A DNA stretch of 64,000 nt from Onthophagus taurus (GCF_036711975.1 NC_091976.1:34906001-34970000), one strand, 5' to 3'; shown: positions 1 through 12,378, counted from the first letter of the stretch. Translations and numbers: made by a program. The notes: generated by a model not told the origin, from the sequence alone.

Positions 1-1836
1 ACTTCTTAGTCGTTAGATTTTCTCGTTGCATTAGGTATTGCAGGAGCCAAAGAGAGATGAAAAATACGTTAATTTGAATAAATATACTGGTTGGTGGTAA
101 CTCTAACTGGTAAGTTTCGTTTTTGCTCCGTTTCAAAATAAACGGCACAGAAACCTCGAAAATACATATACGTGTCGATTAACAGTTACTCCTACTACGA
201 GCCTTTTTTAGAACAATGTGTGGGAGAATAATATATTGCAGCTGTGGCCGTGAATAAAGGAATAATAATTAAACAAAAATTTATAACAAAAAAAGTTCTT
301 AGAAGAAATATATTTAGCTTGAAAAACGTCTTCATTTATCACCTTTATCAGTCCTCATTTCTAATATTGCAAACATAGGTTGAGTCATAAAATAAATATT
401 AGGTTATTCGGAAGTAATTTCTTTTTTCCTTAACTTCATACTTAAGCCGCATAATCATTATTTGAATAGTAGATTTTTAATTTAGGTACAACATTACCTT
501 TTTCGTTTCTAGGAAGTTGGTAGGATAAGTATTTCATTATTGTTTATACATACATATTTTGATCTTTTATACTGTTACACTTCATCTTTTCTTATTTGAT
601 TTTGATATTTAAAATAAAAAAGAAATAAACGAAACATCTTTTAATATTAGAAATATTAGTATCGACGTTTCACTAGAAATCATTTCATCAATCCAAAGTA
701 AATTGTCAATTGTAAGTTTAAATTATAGATAAAGTCTCAACCTTGACCTGGACAAAATTACAACGGAATCGTTTCAAAAATTCTTTGTTTGTTTAATAAA
801 ATTTATTGCTTTTTATAACGTGTAAAAAAATCTTTCGCTTCTAGAAAGTAGTTAAAATGAAAGCACCAAGCTAATCTTTCGTTGATAATAACAATGGTTG
901 CGTTACCTAACATTATGAAAAACAAAAACTAGTCGCGAGATATACACAGAAAATGATAAAGACAAACACGTGCCGTTGACACGAGTCTACTACAGAAATA
1001 TCTCGTTGGGATGTCGAAAGAAAACAAAATGGAAAAATTCAGCTTAAAAATAAATCGGACCGCTATGCGTTGGCCATTATTTGTTATTTTTTTATTATTG
1101 AATAACGATTTTCGGATTCGATGCACTAATTTATTAATGTTTGTATGACAACGCGATCGCATGACTCATATGTTCGAGTCATTAGAGTTTGCTCCAATTG
1201 TCACGATTGTTTACCTGAATGTTCACCCGGATCAATTTCGTCCTCCTTTCAACCATATCAAACATAAATGTTATATTAATTAAGTCTTATCGCAAATTTT
1301 AAATTTATTTGTTGCAACTTTACTAAAATAATTGCTATAAACTCAACATTTTTTGCCGATAACGTTATCGATATCAAAAAAAAATTGGCGTCATCAACTT
1401 TTTTTAATTTTACAATTGCAATCAAACTTGGTAAATTAATAACATTAAAATTTCACATTCACCATAATATAAAATAATAATTGTAAATGAAATTGGTAAA
1501 AGAAATGAAGCAATTATATCAATGTCAATTTGGAAGGTTACGATCATTTAAAACATATCACCTATAAAGACGGAAAACCACAAGATGTTACGGTTTGATA
1601 AATTTTTAAACACTTGTCTGCAATCGCTCTCAGCACGTGGCAGTAGGACTGTAAATATTTAATAAAAGAGAGAATGGTTCAAAAGGGTATCCATCTGTGG
1701 TAAAATCGAACAGAAAAATGAGAATCGATTATTGAACTAAAACTAATAATAGCATTATAACCTTCTTTCAAATTCGAATTCTTGAAATAACAACTAGAAC
1801 TAGAATTAACTTAACATTATCTTTAGAACTCATACT

Positions 1837-2013
1837 GGATCTAGAACTAGAAACATTTGGGTTTAGCCGCGCGTCTTTCAAGAAGGTAAAAACCCGAATG
1901 TTTCTAGTTTAGGTCTAGTGATACTTCTTGTAACACAGTGCTAGGCGTTAGTTCTAAAGAGGCACGGCTAAACATGAAACTTTGTAGTTCTATGTCTAGT
2001 GTTAGAAATCTAG
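1837..2013. repeat. Palindromic MITE-like repeat
   Basis: A 20-nt arm at 1845-1864 is the reverse complement of 1890-1909 with one mismatch that would be a G-U pair. A second pair, 1861-1869 and 1965-1973 (GTTTAGCCG/CGGCTAAAC), extends into longer diverged arms. The ends are rich in TAGTTCTA and TCTAG words, which recur in the small palindrome near 15.1 kb. This is the build of a short non-autonomous element. No transposase and no clear target-site duplication are visible, so the family is unknown. Confidence 0.55.
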
Positions 2014-3519
2014 TTTTTGTTCAATGACAATTATTTCATATTTATATATGGCATCGCGGGAAATGTAATGGTTTTAAACCTTTTTTAATGTCAAGGTCGA
2101 AATTGTTTGAATATAATTGAAAAAAAAATCCAATATTTTCTTTAATTCAAAACTGAAAATAGCTTGATTACTTTCAATAACAGACTGACACAGATAACGT
2201 GTCAATAAGATGCCGTTCTATTATTAAATGTCGTCGTCGTCTTTTTTAATTGGCCATTCGCACCAATTGGTCTCTCAGCGGGGAATTCGTGTCATGCCAT
2301 ATTGAGTCAAGTCAAATCCACTCCGCCCGAGATTAATTGGTCTTATTTAATAAAAAATAAAGAACAAACGCAATTTAATCCCTTAAAAACTCCGATTTTG
2401 TGTGGGGATTTCAATTTGAACAATGATTTTATGTTAGTGTTAGTATCAATATGTTTGTTTTAACGATAACAAAACCGATTTGGTATTTAAACGAATTTGT
2501 CATATCGTTTACAAAGGCAAAAAAATCCTTGAGTTAGTTAATAATCACGTCACTTCCTCTTGCTTTTCTAGAAATTTATTTTTGGTAAAAATCGATTTCC
2601 CCAAATATTTTCAAAGATTGAGATTTAAAATGATTATTATTTTTTAAATAAATGTTAATGCACGAATGACGTAATTTAACGTCGACGAATGCTTTAAAAA
2701 TATATAAGAATTTTTCCGAGCAAAAAAAATGTAAACCATTTTTACTTAAACAACAACATTAACAATTCATATCTACGTTTAGATTTTTCGTTTCTTTTTT
2801 CTCTAATTTTCACTTTTACGCTTTGCAGAGTTAGAGTTCGCGTCTCACCGGGCAAGTTACCTAATAAGACATTTTGCAATCCTCGACTTTTACTCGGGTT
2901 ACCTTGAGCAACGCGTTGTCTCATTTCTAACGTCTACGAACAAGAAGAAAATTATCCTACACTCAAATACGAAAAAAAATCGTTTCTTTTTCAAATTTAT
3001 TCGCTATTTTAATCCAAACATTGAACGCGTTGATGGACAACATAAATCGTAAATTACTTAACTTTACAAAAAACAAGTCGTAACGTTTCTGCCACCCACT
3101 ATTCATTCTTATTTCGACGGCCAAATTCCTTTTTGGCTATTTTCGGAACGGAGTACGCCCCGGATAAAAAAAAATAACCATTATGTTTTCATCATACGAT
3201 TCACGCTTATTGTCGTGATTAAAGATTAAAAATTAAAAATTATTGCGCTCTTTTATTCGTGCGATAATGTTTAATCGCGTTTGTGTATAGCGTGTTTTCC
3301 CAGCGAGATAGATAAGGTTACAAAACTGACAGGAAACGATGAAATATAAATATGTGAGTGTAACGGCGACTGTACGTAATGAAAACGTATCGATTGTCAC
3401 TCTCGATTATATATTTTATTTCATTTTTTTGATCACTTGTATAACAATTTATAAGAATTAAGTAATACGAACTACGGCTGGGATCTTCACTGTATTAAGT
3501 AACTTACTGGAATCAAAAA

Positions 3520-3945
3520 TACATCCACGAGGCTGCAGAGAATACCATTGGTAAGAGCAATCAACAACACCAAAATCTGGTTTTGCGAAGAGGTTAGGAA
3601 CCAAAAAAAAAGGTACTAATCACGAGCGCTATCGACTATGACCTGCACGAAGCTCAAAGAAGGGTCGGAAAAATGCTCCGAAATTGAAAGAAGCCACTCA
3701 ACGTGTATGTACAGATAAATATGGTGTCAAAGAATGATTGGAAATACTATTTTAAACAACTATACTCTACCGAAGAGGCAACACACGTTAGGCCACCTGT
3801 AAGCACAAAAACTATTATCCAGATTGAAGAAAAATTTGGAAAACTTAACGAATTGTTTTAATATGGAGGAACAGAACTAACAGAAAAGCTGGCCCAGTTT
3901 AACAAAGTGCTATACCCAGTCTTCTTAGTCTACTTCCTGAGATGC
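3520..3945 (+). mobile_element. Decayed non-LTR retrotransposon (LINE) fragment
   Basis: Plus-strand translation across stops and frameshifts gives phrases typical of the part of a LINE ORF2 between endonuclease and reverse transcriptase: a WFCEEVRN block at about 3580, WKYYFKQLYSTEE at about 3740, and YGGTELTEKLAQFNKVLYP near 3860-3920. The last matches the usual 'P.EILKYGG..L...L..LFN..' region ahead of the RT palm. Stops interrupt every frame, so it cannot be active. Its orientation is opposite to the ATP10 gene in whose intron it appears to sit. Confidence 0.75.
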
Positions 3946-4877
3946 ACAGATTTTGAATCACTTTAAATTTTGATAGGGTTATCTATCTGTTTAATAATAC
4001 TAATTATTACATTCAGAGATAAATTTTAATCACATCGCTTAACCGGAAGTCTCACTTTACTTGAAAATCTAGTTTTCATCGTTGACGTCGTGATTTCAAT
4101 GAATATTCTATTGATAAAATTACCGGGAGGGACAAATATTGATCAAAGTTGGTTATACTACCACCTGTGGAAGCCCCTTGAATAATTGCTGCGACACCAC
4201 AGGTTTAATAAGTCGGATATTATGGGTCAACCGATTAATCCAACCTCCGCCATTTATAAATATCGAATTAATCATTCCCAAACTCGTCAGAGAACAGGTC
4301 AAAACCGTGAAAATCTTGTTAACGCTCAACAATCGATATTTTAATCTTATCGAAACAAGAAGTTACCAAGAAAAAAAATTAATAAAATTATTATGACGTA
4401 TACTTCAAAATCAATTCGGAGTATTTTGTGTATTTTTAACGGCGAAAAAGGTGGAATTAGATAGAGACCTTAATTGTCCATGAATGATAACGATATCTAT
4501 AAATGAAAAAATACCGAATTGTGCTTTACTAGAGTATTCATTTCATTATCTCCCAAAAAACGATTGCCAAATGAGATCTCTCAAAATAAAAAATTAATTA
4601 CCTTATATCGGAAAGTATCAAGTTGATTACTTTTATTTTAAATCTTACAATGGAGATATTATTAAATTTATGCTTAAATTACACGGAACAACAACTAACG
4701 CGCATTTTCAACTTTCACTTTTATAAGAATCATTAGGAATTATCTACAACTTTCTTTGAAAAAATAACGATGTGATCATTAAAAAAAAATACAATATTTG
4801 CAAATTAAACTTCAAAAATTGAATTCAATTCAAAACAAGACAAGACTTAACAAAATCATCATAGTGTTCTTTCTTAC

Positions 4878-5701
4878 CTGTGATAAATTCTGCAAGTCGA
4901 ATTATTTATCCTCTTATCACTAGCGTAACGCCTTCTATCTTCAAACAAGTCTTTAACGGCGGTCACACCGAGCACAAATAGCACGGGAATCATAGCGATC
5001 TCTTTCCCGAAGGCGTTGATGGCAGGGAACCAATTTAGCAGCACGATAAAAATAAAGTACAAATTTGCGACTCTATGAAACTGTTCCAAAAGGTTTCTAG
5101 GTAAAAACGATAATAATGTGTACTTGGTCGTTCGGATTTTGTTGTTCGGCCGTTTCCCATTCGGGTGGTCCTTGTTCGGGGTTTTCGGAGGCACTGTGTG
5201 ATTGGGCACTATTATCCTGAACCGTTCTTCCTGTTCGTATCTAGGAGACCTTCTCAGAACCAAGCACATCAATCGCCTCCACATCGACGGAGGAGCGCTC
5301 CTTCTTAATGTGTAGATGGACTCTGATCTGGATGCTTGTCTAGAGTGACCCTTTAAAGATGATCGCGTGGTGACCGGACCCCCGGTCTCCGTTTCTTTGT
5401 GTCCCGGCGGGAGAATAAAATCAGTTTTTGAACCGACCCTGCTGTGACCCGGTCTAACCGAACTATCCGGTATTTGTCCTTGTGAGAAAGCCCTTTGGTG
5501 ACCCCTCGTCGTCTTAAGCGCTGACGGACGACCGGCGACAATATTTGCGGAGCTGCTGCCTGCGAGACTTGCGCCCCCGCCGTGGCTAGCACTCCGACCG
5601 TGGCCTTTAACATCCCGGATTTCTTGAGGGAATGTGTAAGTGGAGCAGTGCACTGAACTTTCGGCGCGTGAGGCACCGTTATTGCCAGAAAGACCGGACA
5701 T
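4878..5701 (-). CDS. ATP10: Class V P4-ATPase (ATP10-type phospholipid flippase), first coding exon
   Basis: P4-ATPases move phospholipids from the outer to the cytosolic leaflet using ATP, usually with a CDC50 subunit. This exon gives residues 1-274 plus two bases of the next codon. Residues 1-155 are a Ser/Gly/Arg-rich cytosolic tail. Residues 185-215 hold the family block [20 protein letters not shown], followed by TM1 (about 212-228), AFGKE, TM2 (about 236-250) and the [10 protein letters not shown] sequence. The start is the ATG at 5701: it has A at -3, and an in-frame stop lies upstream, so the longer GTG-started frame is not favoured. The exon ends at 4878 before a consensus GTAAGA donor. 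The actuator, phosphorylation (DKTGT) and nucleotide domains must lie on exons outside the window. It is head-to-head with Gdi. The long tail contains four GHxRxxS motifs (see findings). Confidence 0.88.
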
Positions 5702-6605
5702 CGTTTCGTTTCTAGCATTACGAGGCCCCCCCGGAGGCTGCACCCTATCTTCTAACACGTGGCATATTTAATAATTTTTCTTCTAAATTATTTCTTCATC
5801 AGTCTTTCAGTAACATACGCAAATAGTTACTTATCGGTACCCTGCGTTTAAGAAGCAACAACACACTTAAACGTCCAATACACAACTGGCGGTTGACGGC
5901 TCATCTGACGTTTCCCCCACTTAATACCACACGGTAAACGTCAAATGTACAACGACTTTAACAAATATGTATGGGTACCTATACACGTGGCTTATTTTTT
6001 ATCATACATAATTAATTTTTGTCATTAAAGCAAAAATTAAAGTTACATTATAAAAATAAGTTATAATTTTTATATTTTATTCATTCATTACAAGTTGGTT
6101 AATATTGATTGTCTCAATATTAATTCAATATAATAAAATTACATATTACATATTTTTTTGTTTTGATAAAATTTAAGGCAACATAGAAATTATAATTGTA
6201 TTATAAATAATATGTGATATGTGTTCGTTCATATAAAAATTAGATCTTTTTAATGTTGCAATCATTATTTCCAAAATGTTTTTAGTAAAGATCTATTACC
6301 AACCTAAATTAAAAATAGATTTCTTGATTATTACAAGACATTTAACGCAATTATCGAAAAATAAACAATTATTTTATAATAAATAAACATGTACGAATGA
6401 AAATACCAGCAAAAAAATAATATAAAAACAAAATTAAGAAGCCCACAAAGATTACATGAAAACGATTGATTATTTTCTTTTTGTACGGTTGGCTGTCTGC
6501 AAAGTGACGTTTGACGTCGGCTTCTCCGCTGGTGCACAGAAAACGCAGAAAACCTTTCAACACCCCTATAATTATTAGATTCAGAGATTTTCGAAATCAA
6601 CAACG
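5702..6605. promoter_or_regulatory. Divergent promoter region between ATP10 and Gdi
   Basis: This 904-bp spacer separates two start codons facing away from each other, so it must hold both 5'UTRs and both promoters. Visible elements are two E-boxes in the same context (ACACGTGGC near 5755 and near 5986), CGTCAAA at about 5939 and TGACGTTTGACGTC at about 6504. No TATA box can be assigned with confidence. The middle part (about 6000-6450) is very AT-rich. Open frames on the minus strand at 6331-6627 are antisense to the Gdi start and look spurious. Confidence 0.55.
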
Positions 6606-8083
6606 ATGGATGAAGAATACGACGCAATCGTTCTCGGTACCGGATTGAAGGAATGCATCTTGAGTGGTATGCTATCCGTTTCCGGTAAGAAAGTCCTGCA
6701 TATAGATCGTAACAAATACTATGGAGGCGAATCGGCCTCCATCTGCCCCTTGGAGGAGCTCTTCGCCAAGTTCAATGTGCCCAACCCGGATGAAACATAC
6801 GGCCGCGGTCGCGACTGGAACGTTGATCTCATTCCTAAATTCCTTATGGCCAATGGACAACTAGTAAAATTACTCATCCATACCGGTGTTACTAGATATT
6901 TGGAGTTTAAATCTGTTGAAGGAAGTTATGTTTATAAAGGTGGAAAAATATCTAAGGTAAGTGTCAATTTTATGTTTTAATTGGAATTTTAGACTTATTT
7001 TATGCATCTGTCATTTTTGACATTTAACTGTCATTTTTTTTAAATTTTAAGGTTCCAGTGGATCAAAAAGAAGCTTTAGCTTCTGACTTAATGGGAATGT
7101 TTGAGAAACGTCGTTTTCGCAATTTCTTGATTTATGTTCAAGATTTCCAGGAGAATGACCCTCGTACATGGAAAGACTTTGATCCAAATAAAGCAACGAT
7201 GCAGGCTCTTTATGAGAAGTTTGGCCTTGATAACAACACCAGGGATTTTACAGGTCACGCCCTGGCCTTGTACAGGGACGATGATTATCTTGAACAACCT
7301 GCTATTCAAACAATTAGGCGTATCAAACTTTATTCTGAGTCGTTGGCCCGTTATGGAAAGTCACCTTATTTATATCCAATGTATGGACTTGGTGAATTAC
7401 CACAAGGTGAGAATGATAGAAATAAGGTGAATTTATTGTATTTTATTTGTTTTTAAGGCTTTGCAAGATTATCTGCGATATACGGGGGTACATACATGCT
7501 TGATAAACCGATAGATGAAATAGTTTTAGGCGAAGGGGGTCGCGTAGTAGGGGTACGTTCCGGTTCTGAAACGGCTAAGTGTAAACAGGTTTATTGCGAT
7601 CCAAGTTATGTAATGGATCGCGTTCGTAAGAAGGGTAAAGTAATCCGTTGCATCTGTTTAATCGATCATCCCATAGCGAGCACAAAAGACGCTCTTTCCA
7701 CTCAAATAATCATTCCGCAAAAACAGGTCGGCCGCAATTCCGATATTTACGTATCACTTGTTTCTTATACTCATCAAGTGGCCGCGAAAGGTTGGTTTAT
7801 CGCAATGGTTTCAACCACGGTTGAGACTGACAATCCGGAATCGGAAATTAAACCCGGCTTAGAACTTTTGGGTACAATTCGTCAGAAATTTGTTTCCGTT
7901 TCGGATTATTACGAACCGACTGACGCCGGATTGGAATCGCAAATTTTTATTTCCGAATCGTACGACGCTACAACTCATTTTGAGACCACGTGTTTGGACG
8001 TTTTGGATATATTTAAGAGGGGTACGGGAGAAGAATTTGATTTTTCAAAAATTAAACACGAGCTGGGCGATGAAGAACAATAA
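6606..8083 (+). CDS. Gdi: Rab GDP dissociation inhibitor (RabGDI), complete
   Basis: RabGDI extracts GDP-bound, prenylated Rab GTPases from membranes and returns them to donor compartments, so it is essential for vesicle traffic. There are three exons: 6606-6956, 7052-7406 and 7458-8083, with GT..AG introns of 95 and 51 nt. The joined product is 443 aa, the usual length for insect GDI. The N-terminus [20 protein letters not shown] carries the GxGxxx fold and conserved region 1 of the GDI/REP family, followed by [13 protein letters not shown]. Exon 2 contains the Rab-binding platform and [12 protein letters not shown]. Exon 3 has [15 protein letters not shown] and ends with the [18 protein letters not shown] region typical of GDI rather than REP. 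The ATG has a good context (A at -3). Candidate poly(A) signals lie at 8352 and 8566. No key residue appears to be lost. Confidence 0.96.
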
Positions 8084-8968
8084 GATAAAAAAAGAAGGTA
8101 AGGTGGTGAGGATTTATTATGATTATCGTTTTTTTGAGGTTAGGTTTTTACGATTTGCGGTCGTATATTCTATGTAAAACTGTGTGCTGCATCATTAAAA
8201 ACTATTTACTATTGTTTGATAAACGAAAGACCTTCAACGATTAAAAAAAGATAAAAATGCTTTGTATATTTAGGGAGGTAATTTTTCTTTTTAGCTGTGA
8301 AAGAGATTTTCTAATTTATTTCCGTGATCGCTAGCTTTTTGGAGGAAAATTAATAAATAAATGCTAATGTATTATCTTATAAAAATAGTAAGAAAGAGGG
8401 ATTTTACATAAAATCGCTGCTTTGCATTCCAAATCTAACGTTTTATTACATTTAATTATTTTTTCTATTACATTTGTTTATATTTCAATCACTATTAACC
8501 TCGTACACTTCGAAATGAGGGTCATATTTGGATAAAAAAAGTATTCAAGAAAGGGAATTCATAAAAATAAAGTTATCAATCGCACGGTGTTTAATACCAT
8601 AAATCGTAAATATATAGTTGCATTCTCATCTTGAAAAAGTTTCATTAAAGGTGGCGCATTTACATAACCTCTAATAGAAATTGCTGAATAGATTATCGCT
8701 ATATTGTTAATTTTTTTAGGCTAATTAATGTCTCTGTGTTTTTAATGAGAAAAAAGTATGTAATAAGCGTATAAGCGGTTGGCACATTTCCTATCCTCTT
8801 AGGGTTTAAAAGTTTTAAATGAAACAAAAAAAATAATGTAAGTAATTTAGTCGTATATTTGTGAATTATGGTGTTAAAAATAAAATAATTGCCTATGATT
8901 TGGATGAAATTTGTTGTAAAAACATGAAGGTGAGAAAATAAAAAGGCTTCATGACAAACAAACATTTT
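8084..8968. other. Convergent 3' region between Gdi and Aasdh
   Basis: Gdi and Aasdh end toward each other here. Plus-strand AATAAA signals at 8352-8357 and 8566-8571 could end Gdi; another at 8937-8942 is less likely because it lies close to the Aasdh stop. For Aasdh on the minus strand I could not pick a clear signal. The minus-strand frame at 8699-8965 has low-complexity AT-rich codons and resembles no family. No further gene is seen. Confidence 0.55.
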
Positions 8969-11900
8969 TTAATTACATTTTTGTCCATTTATTATTAATT
9001 CAATACAATATAATTTATTATCACGACAACCAATAAGGAATGAAAGATTATTAGTTTCTTTGCACTGATAAATAATTGGAGACGAAAAAATTTCCGCTTT
9101 CAACGAATATTTAATTAAAATACTTTCTTGGTAAAAATCAATTACGTAAATAGCTCCATCTATTGACGCGGTGATTAAATAAATTTCATTTAAATGTTCT
9201 TTAATTGCTACGCTCGAAGAACTTGGTGAATCTAGTTGAATCTTAAATTTTAAACGAGATGAATTATTCATTATTTCTAACGAATATAAAAAACCATCAT
9301 GGGAAGTGAAAAAAATTAAATTTTTAATTGTTGTTAATGATGAATAAATGTTTGTATTTAATTTGTGAGCCCACAACTAAAAAAAAATTAAAAAATAAGT
9401 ATTTTACCTTCTTTCAAGAAAAACTTACAATCTCAAGATCATTTCGATGATTTAAACAATAAATTCCTTCTTGAACCGTTGCGATAATAATTTGATTGAG
9501 ATTAAATAAACATGGTGAACTAAAAATTGGATTCCCCAAATTAATTTGTTTTAATATTATTCCGTTAAAATCAACTAAATTGCATTTTCCATTTATCGTC
9601 GCTATAAATAGTAAATTAAATTCTTTTAAACACAAACAATCAGCGGTTATCGGAGATTTCAACAATATTTTCCATATTACATCACCACTTTTTGTTTCTA
9701 AACAGTACAAATGTTTATCATAAGACCCAAAAACGACCATCTCTTCATTTCTAATAAAAACAGGTTTATTTTTTATTTTGTCCTCAGTTCGAAAACACCA
9801 TAAAATTTTTTTATTTTCCATATCCATTGAATATAAACAACCATCATAACAACCAATTATGACCAAATTTCCGGAATTGGTGATGATAGAACTGCTTTCT
9901 AATGCATTTGGTAGGCTTATTTTAAATAATTCTTTACCAGTTGTTAAATTTAACGTTGCAAAATTGTTTGAAAATGATCCAATTGATATTAAACTGCAAA
10001 AAAAACTTTGACATGTAACCTCAAAATAACAAACGTCAAATTGACATTAAATGTCAAAATATTGAAAATAACCTACTTTTTCGATTTATTTATGCAAGGA
10101 GTTGAATCCACACATCCTTTGAGGTCATAACTCCATTTAATGATTAATTGATGATAATTGTGATGGAGAGTTTTCAATTTTTTCATAGGGTTTTTCAACG
10201 ATTTATCAAATTGATGATTTTCGATAAAATTGATTACTTTACCGTAACTATTGGAAAATATGTAATCAAAAAATTGAGTTGGTAGTTGATTTTTTTTATG
10301 AATTAATTGTTTAAATTCGTTTGTAAATTGAAGTCTTAAAATGGAGGAACCACCTAATTCGTAAAAAGTTTTATCATTAAAATCGTAATTTTGTGGTAAA
10401 TATTTTACCCAGAGTGTTTTAAAAATATCTAATTCATTGCTTAAATTTTTGTTTTTCTTAATTACAACATCAACGAATTTTTTTAAATACTCTTTATCCA
10501 CTTTTCCATTTTTCGTTAAAGGAATCTTTGATAAACCTTTGATGAGATCGGGGAAATATTCTTGTTTTAATCCATGCAATAATTGAACTCGTATTTTGTC
10601 GCAAGATTTTTCCATAAGCGATTCATCAATTTCATTCAATTTCACGAATAAAATTAATTTTGATTTTTCTTCTAAATAAACCATTATATTTTCGAGGTTA
10701 ATTAATTTAAAAATCTCTTTTTCAATTTGATTTAAATTAATTTTTATTCCAAATCTTTTAAAAACAGAATCCAACCGACATTTATAAATAATTTTTCCAT
10801 TTTTAATCGACACTAAATCGCCCGTTCTCCTAAACAAAGGTAAAGATATTTTCTCATCCTTATTCAAATAACATATTCGTTTAGAACTTCCTAAAATCAG
10901 ATTTATTAAAATGTTTTAAGTAAAAACGTCGAAGAGTTACCGATACACAATTCTCCTTCCCCTTCATCAATTTTAATACCATTTTCATTTCTAACCTCAA
11001 ATGAAATATCGTTTAAAGTTTCCCCCAAAGAAATTTCTCGATCAAAATTAATTTCTTCAATAGAAGCCCAACAAGAAACTTCGGTTATTCCATAAATATT
11101 AAAAATCTTCGTGTTTTTATTTTTAACCATAGTCAATAAAGATTTAGGAAAATCTTCCCCACCCAAAAGCAAAACTTTTAAACGGGATTTATTCAAAATA
11201 TAGTTGATTTCCTCTTGAGACCATTGCAAAAACGTTGAAGGGCACATTTGCAAAAAAGTTATTGATCCAGTTTTAAATAATATCTGAAATAATTTCGAAA
11301 AATCCCGTTTTAATGGATTTGAGATTATTAATAAAGAAGCTCCGGTGGTTAATGATAAATATAATTCAATCATTGAAGGATCGAACGTTATATTAGTTTG
11401 GTAATAAATTGCATCTTCATGGCTGATATTTAGTTTTGTTCTAAAAATATCAAAAAGAACATCATTTTAATATACATTTCACATTTCAAAAAAACCTTAA
11501 ATCTCTAATATTCGAATAAATACAGTAATGTTCAACCCAAATTTGCTTGGATGGACCAGTTGTCCCTGACGTTTCAACAACATAATTAATTTTTTCAATA
11601 AATCCTCTCTTGTTGCGTACTCTAAAATCTTTCGATATATATGCATTTAATTTATAATCCCAGATTAAATCAATTTTTTTATTGAATAAATAATACGAAT
11701 TATCAAATTCTTTATTTAAAGTAACAATAACGTCCATGTTTTTAAAACTCTCTGTGTTTGTTGCATTAAGAAATGTAAAAGGACATTGTAGGCTTTGTAA
11801 CCTAAAATTAAAAATTATCAGTATAACCACAAATTGAGTTTAACGTAATTACCCTATTATTATAGACGGTATAAAAATATTTTGATCCATATATAACCCA

Positions 11901-12079
11901 ACAAAACAATTTTTAAACAGATCTAAACCACTTTGTATCCTTTGACTAATCATACCTACATCTTTATAATTTAATTCTTTTATAACCAGGTCATTATCGT
12001 AGCAAATAACAGCCCTTTTATTGCTATATTTTATTACAACACCGTTTATTTCATTAATTAATGGATTTTTTTGAGACAT
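8969..12079 (-). CDS. Aasdh: AASDH-type acyl-adenylating enzyme with carrier domain and PQQ-like beta-propeller
   Basis: Six exons on the minus strand: 12079-11853, 11801-11496, 11440-10941, 10890-10077, 9993-9429 and 9376-8969. The introns are 50-83 nt and all phases agree, giving 939 aa. Order of domains: AMP-binding (P-loop TSGTTGPSK about 152-160; ITEVSCW; FRRTGDL about 364-370; A10-type Lys in TKNGKVDK about 474), a phosphopantetheine carrier (LGGSS, Ser527), then a C-terminal propeller with repeats such as GCYDGCLY, GSYDKHLYCL and GCRDNKLYC. This is the architecture of AASDH (ACSF4), reported in animals to activate beta-alanine; its final acceptor is poorly known. In insects the propeller-linked gene is often called U26. 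It is somewhat shorter than the roughly 1,100-aa human form. The donor of intron 2 is weak (AAG|GTTTTT). It is head-to-head with the Ypel5-like gene. Confidence 0.92.
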
Positions 12080-12378
12080 TTTAAATTAAAAACTAAATTC
12101 TAACCTATATCTCTTAGGTTGACAACTGTGGAGCACTGTGGCGTACATTTTGCTAATTGGGTTGCATACTTTCAATGTTTTTGTAAGATTTTTTTCATAC
12201 AACAACGATAGATTGCAATACATTTGCAACAGAGTTAATTTTCTTCGAATTAACCCACAATACAATCGAATTAATTATTGTGAATATTTGAAGATACAAC
12301 TACGTTTAACAGTTAATCATAAAAATATAAAAAAACAAACCAAATAAAGAAAGGTTTTCTTTGTTAGAAAATAAGAAA
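12080..12378. promoter_or_regulatory. Divergent promoter between Aasdh and Ypel5
   Basis: Only 299 bp separate the two outward-facing start codons, so this is very likely a bidirectional promoter. The Aasdh side carries CTTAGGTTGACAACTG; the Ypel5 side is AT-rich with no obvious TATA box at a fixed distance. An open frame at 12138-12347 starts at GTG and overlaps the likely 5'UTR; it is probably spurious. Confidence 0.5.

Larger units (their letters stand above)
1..4877 (-). other. Probable first coding intron of the ATP10-type gene
   Basis: The donor site ending the ATP10 exon lies at 4877/4876, so on the minus strand this stretch is intron unless another exon lies here. I looked for the next expected P4-ATPase segment (actuator region, DGET motif) on the minus strand and did not see it. 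The next exon therefore probably lies before base 1, making this intron longer than 4.8 kb. Apart from the LINE relic and the palindromic repeat listed separately, I see only AT-rich non-coding sequence. Short open frames at 929-1162, 2742-2924 and 4139-4396 resemble no family I know. Confidence 0.6.

Noticed and set aside
4139-4396. 85-codon plus-strand frame
   Set aside because: No domain, no splice or promoter context, and composition like the flanking intron.
5353-5718. 121-codon minus-strand frame over the ATP10 exon
   Set aside because: It is an alternative frame of the same GC-rich exon; the P4-ATPase frame is clearly the real one.
12138-12347. 69-codon frame between Aasdh and Ypel5
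   Set aside because: It begins at GTG, lies in the bidirectional promoter/5'UTR and has no family features.
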